From: an uncultured Kiloniellaceae bacterium
GTDB taxonomy: Bacteria > Pseudomonadota > Alphaproteobacteria > Kiloniellales > Kiloniellaceae
DNA: 64,000 bases
NCBI GenBank assembly: GCA_947493695.1
Contig: CANLSF010000002.1
Span: 1,178,001-1,242,000, forward strand
Reading direction: 5' to 3'
This document shows positions 26,127-34,306 of this stretch, one piece after another (positions within the stretch are counted from its first letter, which is position 1; every line of letters begins with the position of its first letter). The position numbers and the translations under genes were made by a program. The notes below the pieces were generated by a model. It had not been told where the DNA came from. It ran no database searches and saw only the letters and a program-made list of their open reading frames with translations.

Positions 26127-27683
26127 ATGACACCGTCGACATCCGCAGCGTCCATTCAGAAAACAAGCATTGGCAGTGAGTCCGATATCCTTGATCTCTG
26201 CGTGATCGGCGGCGGTGTCAACGGTACGGGAATCGCCAGGGACGCAGCCGGGCGCGGCCTCTCGGTCGCACTCTGCGAAAAAGACGACCTTGCGCAGGGC
26301 ACGTCATCGCGTTCCGGTAAACTGGTGCACGGCGGTTTGCGTTACCTCGAATATTATGAATTCCGTCTGGTACGTGAAGCCCTGATCGAACGCGAAGTGC
26401 TGCTGGAATCCGCCCCGCACATTATCTGGCCGATGCGCTTTGTCCTGCCGCACAGCCCGCAGGACCGACCTGCCTGGCTGATCCGTCTCGGTCTCTTTCT
26501 CTACGATCACCTGGGGGGACGTAAACGCCTGCCGGGTACCCGAACACTGGATCTGCGCACTGCACCAGAGGGTACAGTCATCCAGGAACACTACCGCAAG
26601 GCCTTCGAGTATTCCGATTGCTGGGTCGACGATGCGCGTCTGGTTGTGCTCAACGCGCTGGATGCGCAGGAACGGGGTGCAAGAATTTATCCCCGGACCA
26701 CCTGCACCTCCGCCCGCCGGGAGGGTGACCTCTGGCGGATCGAGCTGCAATCCGGAACGACAGGTCAAACACAGGTTCGATACGCACGCGCATTGGTCAA
26801 TGCGGCCGGCCCCTGGGTGCAGGAGGTTATCGGCAAGGTGACCGGGTTCAATTCCACGCGCAACATCCGGCTGGTCAAGGGCAGCCATCTGGTCGTGCCC
26901 AAGTTCTGGGACGGCCCACAGGCTTATCTGGTTCAGAACACCGACAAACGGGTCATTTTCATCAATCCTTATGAAGATAATCTTTGTCTGATTGGAACGA
27001 CGGACGTGCCTTACGAGGGGACCGCGGACGAAGTTGCCGTCGATCAAGATGAAGTCGACTACCTGCTGAAAGCCGTCAATCGCTACTTCAGGCAGCAACT
27101 CAGCGAAACCGATATCGTCCATCGCTTTTCCGGTGTTCGGCCGCTTTACGATGACGCAGCGGAGAACCCCAGCGCCGTCACGCGTGATTACGTCTTTGAT
27201 CTCGACGAGAGCGGTACAGCCCCCATGCTCTCGGTATTCGGCGGCAAGATCACGACCTTCCGTAAGCTGGCCGAGCACGCCATGCAAAAGCTGCAACCTT
27301 ACTTTCCCGATCTCGGGCCGGACTGGACGGCAGGCGCAAGTCTCCCCGGCGGTGACATCGCCAATGCAGACTTCGAAGAATTCCGTAAATCCGTTACCCT
27401 GACGCACCCCTGGCTGCCGGCCCCTCTGGCCGATCACCTGAGCCGCCTCTATGGCACCAGAATGCATGCGCTGCTCGGTCGGGCATCGACCCTGGCGGAT
27501 CTGGGCAAGCATTTCGGCGGGCAGTTCTACGAAGCCGAGGCACGCTATCTGATGAACAATGAATGGGCCACAAGGGCCGAGGACATCCTGGAGCGCCGCA
27601 CAAAGCACGGACTGCATCTGACACAGATACAGCGTCAGAGCTTCGAAGAATGGTGCGCAGGCAAAATCGCAAAGGCAGGTTAG
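26127..27683 (+). CDS. glpD: FAD-dependent glycerol-3-phosphate dehydrogenase family (GlpD/EryB-like)
   Basis: A 518-residue flavoprotein. The FAD motif GGGVNGTGIARDAAGRG starts at residue 28 and is followed by AQGTSSRSGKLVHGGLRYLE, diagnostic of GlpD. The C-terminal GlpD cap extends to the end. GlpD passes electrons from glycerol 3-phosphate to ubiquinone at the inner membrane; EryB, a paralogue, oxidises L-erythritol 4-phosphate in the same way. In this locus it probably oxidises the phosphorylated polyol made by the upstream kinase. It begins 45 bases after the aldolase and ends four bases before the next gene. Confidence 0.88.
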   Translation: MTPSTSAASIQKTSIGSESDILDLCVIGGGVNGTGIARDAAGRGLSVALCEKDDLAQGTSSRSGKLVHGGLRYLEYYEFRLVREALIEREVLLESAPHIIWPMRFVLPHSPQDRPAWLIRLGLFLYDHLGGRKRLPGTRTLDLRTAPEGTVIQEHYRKAFEYSDCWVDDARLVVLNALDAQERGARIYPRTTCTSARREGDLWRIELQSGTTGQTQVRYARALVNAAGPWVQEVIGKVTGFNSTRNIRLVKGSHLVVPKFWDGPQAYLVQNTDKRVIFINPYEDNLCLIGTTDVPYEGTADEVAVDQDEVDYLLKAVNRYFRQQLSETDIVHRFSGVRPLYDDAAENPSAVTRDYVFDLDESGTAPMLSVFGGKITTFRKLAEHAMQKLQPYFPDLGPDWTAGASLPGGDIANADFEEFRKSVTLTHPWLPAPLADHLSRLYGTRMHALLGRASTLADLGKHFGGQFYEAEARYLMNNEWATRAEDILERRTKHGLHLTQIQRQSFEEWCAGKIAKAG

Positions 27684-27687
27684 CAAA

Positions 27688-28743
27688 ATGGCTCAAGATA
27701 TGACGGCGAACCATGACGAGCTTCTCGCTCTTCGAAGACTCTCGGCGCGAATCGGACAGGATCCGGCGCTGGTACAGGCTGCGGGTGGCAATACCTCGAT
27801 CAAGCAGGACGGAATTCTCTGGATCAAGGCATCGGGCACCTGGCTCAGCCAGGCGTTGGAACGCAACATCATGGTGCCCGTTCGGCTGAAACCTCTGCTG
27901 AGCGCCCTTGCCGCCAACGACCCGGCGGCCGAAAAAGCTCAAGGTTTCGTGGTCGAGGACGCCAATCCGGAAAAGCTGCGCCCCTCGATCGAAACCACGC
28001 TGCATGCCGCCATGCCGCAAAAAGTCGTGGTTCACGCCCATTGCGTCGAGACCATCGCCTGGTCAGCCCTGAAGGACGGTGAAAGCGCACTTAAGGACAA
28101 ACTGCGGGACTTCAATTGGGCCTGGATTCCCTACGTCCGCCCCGGCCTGCCGCTCTCGCGCGCTATTGCGGAACGGACCAGCGAGACAACTTCGGTGCTG
28201 GTTCTCGCCAATCATGGCCTGGTGGTCGCCGCCGATAGCGTAGCGGACGCAGAAGCCTTGCTCACCACCGTTTGTAAGGCCCTGCGAAGCCCGGCACGTG
28301 ATCTCCCGGTTGCAGACACAGGAAAGCTGGCAGAGATCGCACAGGATATTCCCTATCGCCTGCCCCGTCACGGCGACAGTCACGCCGTTGCGCTGGACCC
28401 TCTTTCCTGCCGCATCGCAAGCGGAGGCTCGCTCTATCCGGATCACGTAATCTTTCTGGGTTCAGGCGCGACCGCACTTGCGCCAAAGGAAACGCCCCAG
28501 GACATGCTTGCCAAGAGAGAACAAGCCCCAGCCATGCTTATCATTCCCGGTACAGGGACGCTGTTGCATGAGTCCGTGTCCGAGAGCGGTGAAGAACTGG
28601 CACGCTGTCTGGCGCATGTCACAAGCCGCATAGCTGAAGATACACCAGTGCGCTATCTAACGGCAGAACAGGATTACGAGCTTTTGAACTGGGACGCCGA
28701 AAAATACCGCAAGCAACTGGAAACCGAACTATCAGAGAGCTGA
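27688..28743 (+). CDS. Class II aldolase/adducin-family protein
   Basis: A 351-residue protein resembling the aldolase half of bifunctional rhamnulose-1-phosphate aldolase/dehydrogenases (RhaD type). The active-site set is visible: AAGGNTSIK (31-39), IKASGTWL, Glu102, zinc ligands His116 and His118 in VVHAHCVET and His176 in ANHGLVV. No short-chain dehydrogenase domain follows, so the second activity of the bifunctional enzymes is missing. The long C-terminus (about 195-351) includes SLYPDHVIFLGSG and IPGTGTLL. It should cleave a ketose phosphate to DHAP plus an aldehyde and sits directly before a ribulokinase-like gene. Confidence 0.82.
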   Translation: MAQDMTANHDELLALRRLSARIGQDPALVQAAGGNTSIKQDGILWIKASGTWLSQALERNIMVPVRLKPLLSALAANDPAAEKAQGFVVEDANPEKLRPSIETTLHAAMPQKVVVHAHCVETIAWSALKDGESALKDKLRDFNWAWIPYVRPGLPLSRAIAERTSETTSVLVLANHGLVVAADSVADAEALLTTVCKALRSPARDLPVADTGKLAEIAQDIPYRLPRHGDSHAVALDPLSCRIASGGSLYPDHVIFLGSGATALAPKETPQDMLAKREQAPAMLIIPGTGTLLHESVSESGEELARCLAHVTSRIAEDTPVRYLTAEQDYELLNWDAEKYRKQLETELSES

Positions 28744-28805
28744 CCTGAGGTGCGGTTGGTGCTACAAGCCGGTCGTGGAAAAAACATGTGGGAGAGAGAC
28801 GCTTC

Positions 28806-30101
28806 GTGACCGGCGGTGACAGAGATTCAGGAAACGTAACAGTCGGCATCGACGTGGGCACGTCAGGTGTCAGGGCCGTGGCCATCGATAGTGCGAACAA
28901 CGAAGTCGCCAAGGCTGATACGCCCATGGCAGAGGCAGGTCCCAACCCCCGGGACCCAAACGTCTGGTGGACTGCGACGAGCAAAAGCCTGCATACGTTG
29001 ATGCAGGCGTTGGATGGACACCGCGTTGTAGCCATTGCCGTTGACGGTACATCGGGAACGCTCCTGCCCATCGATGCAAAGGGCGCGCCGCTGGCCAACG
29101 CTCTGATGTACAACGATGTGGTCACCACGCCGGAGGCCATTGCCGACATTGCCGCCTATGCCCCTGAGACCTCGGCAGCGCATGGTCCGACATCGGGACT
29201 CCTTAAAGTCATGCGCCTGCAGGATACCGAAGGGACCGCAAAGGTTATTCATCAGGCCGACTGGATTGCCGGGCGGCTGTGTGGCCGTTTCGATATCAGT
29301 GACGAAAACAATGCGCTGAAAACCGGATACGATCCGATCGAACGCTGCTGGCCGGACTGGCTGGATAAGACCGCGGCGAGACGTGCGTTCCTGCCGGACG
29401 TGGTCGAGCCCGGCAGCGTGACCGGCGAAATCACGCATGAAACCGCCGAGCTTTTTGGAATCCCGCGACAGGCCGTGATCGCGGCCGGCACTACGGATGG
29501 CTGCGCCTCCTTCCTGGCAACCGGGGCCGAAGCGCCCGGCGATGCGGTAACGGCCCTGGGCTCTACGCTGGTTCTCAAGATGCTCTCGGACAAACCGCTC
29601 TTTGCGCCGGAGTATGGGCTTTACAGTCACCGGATCGGAGACCGCTGGCTCGCAGGCGGTGCGTCGAATTCCGGCGGTGCGGTTCTGGCCAAGTATTTCA
29701 GTCCGGAGCAAATGCGCGATCTCTCAACGCAGATCGACCCGTATGCACCCTTGGGGTACGATTACTACCCGCTTGCCCAGGAGGGCGAACGCTTTCCGAT
29801 CAATGACCCGGAATTGCAGCCCCGCATGGAGCCGAGACCGCTCAAGGATGCGCAGTTTCTGCAGGCGTTGTTTGAAGGGGTTACAGCCGTCGAGGTGCTT
29901 GGCTACCAGCGTCTGAAGGAATTGGGCGCGCCGGAGTTGAAGTCTCTGCGCACAGTGGGTGGCGGTGCGCAAAACCCCACCTGGACAGCCATTCGTCAGC
30001 GCGCACTGCCCGTGCCCTTCCTGCCTCCCGCTTCCAACGATGCCGCAGCCGGAACGGCACGCCTCGCTCTGCTGGCGGCACGCACGGCGAGCCTGATATG
30101 A
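28806..30101 (+). CDS. FGGY kinase of the plant/cyanobacterial D-ribulose kinase type
   Basis: A compact 431-residue FGGY kinase, shorter than the usual ~500. Its blocks VTVGIDVGTSGVRAVAID, VDGTSGTLLPID, GTTDGCASFLATGAEAPGDAVTALGSTLVLK, YSHRIGDRWLAGGASNSGG and TVGGGAQNP match the group defined by Arabidopsis XK-1 and cyanobacterial D-ribulose kinases rather than enterobacterial AraB. I start at GTG 28806 behind GGGAGAGAG; GTG 28788 is an alternative. It would phosphorylate D-ribulose or a related ketose, feeding the aldolase encoded upstream. It overlaps the HAD gene by four bases. Confidence 0.8.
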   Translation: MTGGDRDSGNVTVGIDVGTSGVRAVAIDSANNEVAKADTPMAEAGPNPRDPNVWWTATSKSLHTLMQALDGHRVVAIAVDGTSGTLLPIDAKGAPLANALMYNDVVTTPEAIADIAAYAPETSAAHGPTSGLLKVMRLQDTEGTAKVIHQADWIAGRLCGRFDISDENNALKTGYDPIERCWPDWLDKTAARRAFLPDVVEPGSVTGEITHETAELFGIPRQAVIAAGTTDGCASFLATGAEAPGDAVTALGSTLVLKMLSDKPLFAPEYGLYSHRIGDRWLAGGASNSGGAVLAKYFSPEQMRDLSTQIDPYAPLGYDYYPLAQEGERFPINDPELQPRMEPRPLKDAQFLQALFEGVTAVEVLGYQRLKELGAPELKSLRTVGGGAQNPTWTAIRQRALPVPFLPPASNDAAAGTARLALLAARTASLI

Positions 30102-30940
30102 GCTCACTCAGAAGCATCGGCGGCCTGAGAGAGATTGCCGATGACTACGATCTCTTTCTCATCGATCAGTTCGGGGTGCTGCACGACGGACAAGCGCCTT
30201 ATCCGGATGCGATCCGGGTGCTGCAAGCACTCAAATCGAAGGGCAAAACCGTAACTCTTGTCTCCAACTCCGGCAGGCGTTCCGAGGCAAACGTCGAACG
30301 TATGGAAGCCTTGGGATTTCCAAGAGACCTCTATGACCATTTCGTCACCTCCGGCGAGGTCGCCTGGCACCAGCTTTCGGCAAGCATCGGCACAGGAGAG
30401 GCCCGCCGCTGCCTTCTGCTGGCGCGGGGCGGACTCACCTCCGCTGTCGAGGGCCTAGGGCTTGAACTGGTTGAGAAGGGCGCGGACGCCGATCTGATTC
30501 TGCTGGCCGGCAGTGACGGGGATAGTGTACCGCTGGAAGACTATCTGGAGAAGCTTCGGCCCGCGGCAGAGCGGAAAGTCCCCTGCCTCTGCACCAATCC
30601 CGACAAGATCATGATCACAGCAGCCGGTCTGCGCTACGGCGCCGGACGTATCGCCGAAGAATACGAAGCCCTCGGCGGTCCTGTCGAATGGATCGGCAAG
30701 CCCTGGCCAAGTATCTATCGCTTTGCACTGGACCGCAGTGGTGGCGCCGAAGGCAAGCGGATCATCGGCATCGGCGACAGCATTGAACACGACATCGCGG
30801 GTGCGCAGGGCATCGGTGCATCAAGCCTGCTGATCAAGGGCGGCATCCTGATCGAGGCGGATGAACAGGAGCTGTCCGATCTTTTCACAGAATACGGTGC
30901 AACGCCCAACTTCCTGTCACAGAGCTTCGTCTGGGACTGA
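30098..30940 (+). CDS. TIGR01459-type HAD-superfamily protein
   Basis: A 280-residue class IIA (NagD-like) HAD protein. Motif I is DQFGVLHDG with nucleophile Asp23, motif II TLVSNSG and the C-terminal GIGDSIEHDIAGA supplies motif IV acidic residues. Position +2 after Asp23 is Phe, where phosphatases normally have the Asp acid/base; this is usual for the TIGR01459 subgroup and leaves its activity uncertain. Its ATG overlaps the kinase stop. As the last gene of the catabolic run, it may remove or handle a dead-end sugar phosphate. Confidence 0.82.
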   Translation: MSSLRSIGGLREIADDYDLFLIDQFGVLHDGQAPYPDAIRVLQALKSKGKTVTLVSNSGRRSEANVERMEALGFPRDLYDHFVTSGEVAWHQLSASIGTGEARRCLLLARGGLTSAVEGLGLELVEKGADADLILLAGSDGDSVPLEDYLEKLRPAAERKVPCLCTNPDKIMITAAGLRYGAGRIAEEYEALGGPVEWIGKPWPSIYRFALDRSGGAEGKRIIGIGDSIEHDIAGAQGIGASSLLIKGGILIEADEQELSDLFTEYGATPNFLSQSFVWD

Positions 30941-30982
30941 CAGAGCGCACCTGCCAATTGTCGACCGGGGGCTTTACCATCC

Positions 30983-31141
30983 TCAGGCCACGCGGTAAGA
31001 CAGCAGCGCATGTCGCGTTGAATTGTATTCTCCGTCCTGTCCGAACGCGTTGTGCTCCACAAACGCTGCCTCGGATCTGCCTTCGATTAGACGGGTTCGA
31101 TTGAGCGCGACACGCGCCATGCACTCTTCATAGGTTTCCAT
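30983..31141 (-). CDS. Possible small hypothetical protein (52 residues)
   Basis: A short frame with a balanced composition (METYEECMARVAL... ending SYRVA) fills the gap between the HAD gene and the transporter gene on the opposite strand. ATG 31141 has GGAGG close by, and ATG 31150 is an alternative with AGGA at normal distance. Divergent from the DMT transporter, it would begin almost at that gene's own start. No family recognised. Confidence 0.35.
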   Translation of the reverse strand: METYEECMARVALNRTRLIEGRSEAAFVEHNAFGQDGEYNSTRHALLSYRVA

Positions 31142-32036
31142 GTCCTCCATCTCCGCAAATCCTGCGATCGGTACACCGAGTCCCTCCACCGGGCGGGCAG
31201 TGGCATGGGCGTGCATGGCCGTGTTGTCCTTCTCGACCATGGCGGTCGCGGGCCGGGAGATTGCATCTGACCTCGATACCTTCTCGGTCATGTTTTACCG
31301 AAGCCTCTTTGGACTAGCAGTTGTCCTCTGCATTCTGCCCTTTTCCCGGCAGGGTTTTTCAGCCGTCAAAACCCGCAGACTTCCCCTGCATCTCACTCGG
31401 AACGTCTTTCATTTCGCCGGGCAGAATCTCTGGTTTTACGCCGTGGCCCTGGTGCCGTTATCGCAGGTTTTCGCTCTCGAGCTCACCACACCGATCTGGG
31501 TCGCACTGCTCGCGCCATTCCTGCTGGGCGAGCATTTCACTGCGCGGCGTCTGGGCGCAATCCTGCTTGGTTTTGCGGGCATCCTCGTCATTATCCGACC
31601 CGGCTACACGGCTGTCGGCTCCGGTGAGCTCGCAGCGATGGCCTGCGTCGCAGGATTTGTGGGCACAGTCATCGCCACAAAGACTCTGACCCGAACAGAA
31701 AGCACCCTGACCATCATATTCTGGATGACACTGTCTCAGACCGTGATGGCCCTGGTCATGCTTTGGGGCCAGCCCATCATCCCTCAGGGTGATGCGATTC
31801 TATGGGTTCTGCTGATCGGCCTTTGCGGTCTCACCGCCCACTTCAGCCTCACGCAGGCTTACCGCTATGCAGATGCCAGCATTGTTGCTCCCATGGACTT
31901 TCTGCGCCTGCCCCTGATCACCGTTGTGGGCGTAATCGCGTACAGTGAGCAGCCGGATACCGGGCTCTTCATTGGAGCGGTAATGGTCTTTGCAGCGAAT
32001 TACCTGACGATCCGGACGGCACGCCGCAAGAGCTGA
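31140..32036 (+). CDS. DMT-superfamily (EamA) transporter
   Basis: A 298-residue inner-membrane protein with ten predicted transmembrane helices in two EamA repeats (about 20-150 and 165-293). Typical signatures are VALVPLSQVFALELTTPIWVALLAPFLLGE in repeat 1 and GLTAHFSLTQAYRYADASIVAPMDF in repeat 2. EamA proteins mostly export metabolites or amino acids. It does not overlap the catabolic operon and appears to be a single gene; its substrate cannot be inferred. Confidence 0.85.
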   Translation: MSSISANPAIGTPSPSTGRAVAWACMAVLSFSTMAVAGREIASDLDTFSVMFYRSLFGLAVVLCILPFSRQGFSAVKTRRLPLHLTRNVFHFAGQNLWFYAVALVPLSQVFALELTTPIWVALLAPFLLGEHFTARRLGAILLGFAGILVIIRPGYTAVGSGELAAMACVAGFVGTVIATKTLTRTESTLTIIFWMTLSQTVMALVMLWGQPIIPQGDAILWVLLIGLCGLTAHFSLTQAYRYADASIVAPMDFLRLPLITVVGVIAYSEQPDTGLFIGAVMVFAANYLTIRTARRKS

Positions 32037-32158
32037 GTCCCGACGGCAAATCTCCACCCTATTTTCTCATCCGGCACAGCTTCCTCTCAGTGCTCCCAAA
32101 TTTTCGCAGTGGGATCCCTGCGCTTCCGTGCATCTGCAGAATCATGTTCGATCTAATG

Positions 32159-32215
32159 ACATTTGTAATTTTTTGTACTACAAATGTTGACAATTCTCTC
32201 ATTAGTGTATATTCT
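32159..32215 (+). promoter_or_regulatory. Promoter with inverted repeat for the PspA-flotillin operon
   Basis: An inverted repeat ACATTTGTA (32159-32167) / TACAAATGT (32179-32187) overlaps by one base a consensus -35 TTGACA (32187-32192). A -10 candidate TATTCT lies at 32210-32215 with 17-base spacing (TATATT at 32208 with 15). A regulator bound to the repeat could control the promoter; the RHH-like first protein of the operon is a candidate. Confidence 0.65.
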
Positions 32216-32262
32216 TCGAAGCATGATCACTTCTGAATTGCGCAGTTTCCGGAAGAAAAAAC

Positions 32263-32784
32263 ATGGTCGAAAAGTCGGTTCCCCTGAGCGTTCGCATGAG
32301 CGCCAACGACATGGCGATGCTTTCATCGCTCTCTTTACCGGGTGCGGTCACGCCAAGCGAAAAGCTCCGAAAACTGGTGCGGGACGCCTATCGGCGAGAG
32401 ACAGCAAAGCATCAGTTCGATGCCGCGCTTGAGCTCAGTGAGGAACAGATAAATCCGACCGCGCATGCCGTCAGGGTCGCAGAGGCGAAGCACCATATTC
32501 ATTCAGAATTTCTGCTTCAGGTTCTGAACTGGCTGCCTGACATCATCGCGCTCGCCACATCGCGATCGAACGAAAAGGAACTTAAATCCGAGCAGCTCAT
32601 CGAGATGGAGCAGGAACTCTCGGATCGGGTCTTTGCCCTGATCATCGCTGTTCTGAACATGGCGATCACGGCGGATCAACAGAGTTATGAGCAGAAAATT
32701 CTGCTTCAGCGCATGCCTGCCGTCCTCGAGGTGTCACGCCTCCTGGATAAGGTTGTCACAATCAGCAATGGAGGACGAAAATGA
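32263..32784 (+). CDS. Hypothetical protein with RHH-like N-terminus, first gene of the PspA-flotillin operon
   Basis: A 173-residue protein. Residues 5-45 (VPLSVRMSANDMAML then TPSEKLRKLVRDAY) look like a ribbon-helix-helix DNA-binding domain: a short strand with alternating residues followed by two helices. The remainder is a predicted all-helical bundle (about 75-170) without membrane segments. The gene starts at ATG 32263 behind GGAAG and overlaps pspA by four bases. I do not recognise a named family. An autoregulator that senses membrane state through its helical domain is a reasonable guess. Confidence 0.6.
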   Translation: MVEKSVPLSVRMSANDMAMLSSLSLPGAVTPSEKLRKLVRDAYRRETAKHQFDAALELSEEQINPTAHAVRVAEAKHHIHSEFLLQVLNWLPDIIALATSRSNEKELKSEQLIEMEQELSDRVFALIIAVLNMAITADQQSYEQKILLQRMPAVLEVSRLLDKVVTISNGGRK

Positions 32785-33458
32785 ATGAAGCATTGGCCGG
32801 TCGCGTAAAGCGCCTGATTTCCGGAAGTGCCAACAAGGTCGTCTCGGCTGTAGAGGACCTGGCGCCGGAGATGGTGATGGAAGAAGCGATCCGCGAGGTC
32901 GATCAGGCCATCGATGATATTCGCGCTGAACTGGGTCAGGTCATGACCCGTCAGTATCACGCGAGTCAACGCATAGCAGCGGAAAATGAGCGCCATGAAG
33001 ATCTGAACGAAAAAATCCGCGTGGCGCTGACTGAAGAGCGCGCGGATCTTGCGGAAAGCGGCGTTGAGCGTCTGCTGGATATCGAAGCACAGATCCCGGT
33101 TCTGGAGTCTGTCCTGGCGGAAACCCGCGAAGCTCAGGCGGAGCTGGAAGGCTACATCAGTGCCTTGCAGGCCCATCGTCGGGAAATGAAGCAGGACCTG
33201 AAGGACTTCCGTTCCGCGCGGCAATCTGCAGCGAATGCACCTGAAGTCGTTGGCGCCGTAGACACCGCAAGCGGTGTGGAACGCCGGGTCGAAAAAGCTT
33301 CAGAAAGCTTCAATCGCATCATGGAACGTGCCGGAGGCATCGGGCTCGGCGGCAGCGCTCTCGACCGGAAAGCCGCTGCAGCGACCGCGGAACTGGAAGA
33401 ACTCGCCCGCAAAAACCGGGTCAAAGAACGCCTGTTAGCCTTCAGAGAGCGGGTCTGA
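32781..33458 (+). CDS. pspA: PspA/IM30 family membrane-stress protein
   Basis: A 225-residue, almost wholly helical protein of the PspA/Vipp1 (ESCRT-III-like) family. The N-terminal RVKRLISGSANKVVSAVEDLAPEMVMEEAIREVDQ block is recognisable and long coiled coils run from about 30 to 150. Ala/Glu-rich helix segments end in ELARKNRVKERLLAF. PspA proteins assemble on stressed inner membrane. It is translationally coupled to the RHH-like gene and followed by a YqiJ-like and a YqiK-like gene, a pairing known for membrane-domain proteins. Confidence 0.85.
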   Translation: MNEALAGRVKRLISGSANKVVSAVEDLAPEMVMEEAIREVDQAIDDIRAELGQVMTRQYHASQRIAAENERHEDLNEKIRVALTEERADLAESGVERLLDIEAQIPVLESVLAETREAQAELEGYISALQAHRREMKQDLKDFRSARQSAANAPEVVGAVDTASGVERRVEKASESFNRIMERAGGIGLGGSALDRKAAAATAELEELARKNRVKERLLAFRERV

Positions 33459-33571
33459 CGGAGGGTCGCGAGGTTCCTTGAACCTGAGACAAATTCACCA
33501 TCGCCTGCTGGGAGAGGTCGGACCCCAGGCGGTAAAGCGCAAATAGAGGAGTTTAAAAGGGGAAGTTGCCC

Positions 33572-34267
33572 ATGATTGACTTGCTGCTCGCCACGGACAC
33601 GCGCCCCTTTACGGTCGCTCTGGCAATGATGGCCGGTCTGGCAGGACTCGAAGTGGGCTTCCTGCTGAGCGGACTTGGCGGTCTGTCTCAACTTGTTGAT
33701 GCGGTCCTGCCGGAAGGTCTGGGGGCCTCTATCGATCTGGACGCGGACATCGATGTTGATATCGATACCGACGTGCCAGATGCAGGCGGATCTTCTGCCC
33801 TGAGCAGTGTTCTGGGGTTCTTCGGCATAGGAACCGTTCCCTTTCTGGTCGTCCTGGTCGCGTTCCTGACCTCCTTCGGTCTGGTCGGCCTGGGCACTCA
33901 GTACCTCATGAGCAGTCTCACCGGTGCGTACTTACCGGCGACCATCGCAGCAATGCCGGCTCTGGTGATCGGATCTTCCCTCAGCGGGCGCATCGCCGTC
34001 TTCTTCGGCAAGCTTATCCCCGCGGTGGAAACAGATGCGGTCTCCGCCGAGTCTTTTGTCGGGCGCGTGGCAGAAGTCACGCTTGGCACGGCACGGGAGG
34101 GTGAACCGGCCCGGGCCCGCCTGAGGGACGCAAAAGGTCACAGTCACAGGGTTCTGGTCGAACCCGACCTGCCGGGCCAGACCCTGCCGCGAGGCACGCG
34201 TGTGCTGCTGGTTTCACGCAACAGCAGCGTATTTCGGGCGATCCCCGCACCCAGCGAGTCGCTCTGA
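33572..34267 (+). CDS. YqiJ-like OB-fold membrane protein
   Basis: A 231-residue protein. Two or three transmembrane segments lie at about 14-35, 88-112 and 118-142, with an Asp-rich stretch between (about 52-70; alternating D and I/V). The C-terminal soluble part (about 155-225) is an NfeD/YqiJ OB-fold (FVGRVAEVTLGTA and GTRVLLVS). NfeD/YqiJ partners are nearly always next to flotillin-type SPFH proteins and modulate them. ATG 33572 is preceded by GGGGAAG with six-base spacing; the upstream TTG adds only two residues. Confidence 0.82.
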   Translation: MIDLLLATDTRPFTVALAMMAGLAGLEVGFLLSGLGGLSQLVDAVLPEGLGASIDLDADIDVDIDTDVPDAGGSSALSSVLGFFGIGTVPFLVVLVAFLTSFGLVGLGTQYLMSSLTGAYLPATIAAMPALVIGSSLSGRIAVFFGKLIPAVETDAVSAESFVGRVAEVTLGTAREGEPARARLRDAKGHSHRVLVEPDLPGQTLPRGTRVLLVSRNSSVFRAIPAPSESL

Positions 34268-34306
34268 TTTCAAACTGAATTCGATAATGGCGTAAGGAAT
34301 ACAAAT

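Noticed and set aside
26304-27686. 460-codon open frame on the minus strand across the GlpD-like gene
   Set aside because: Antisense to a gene with diagnostic GlpD motifs; no domain seen.
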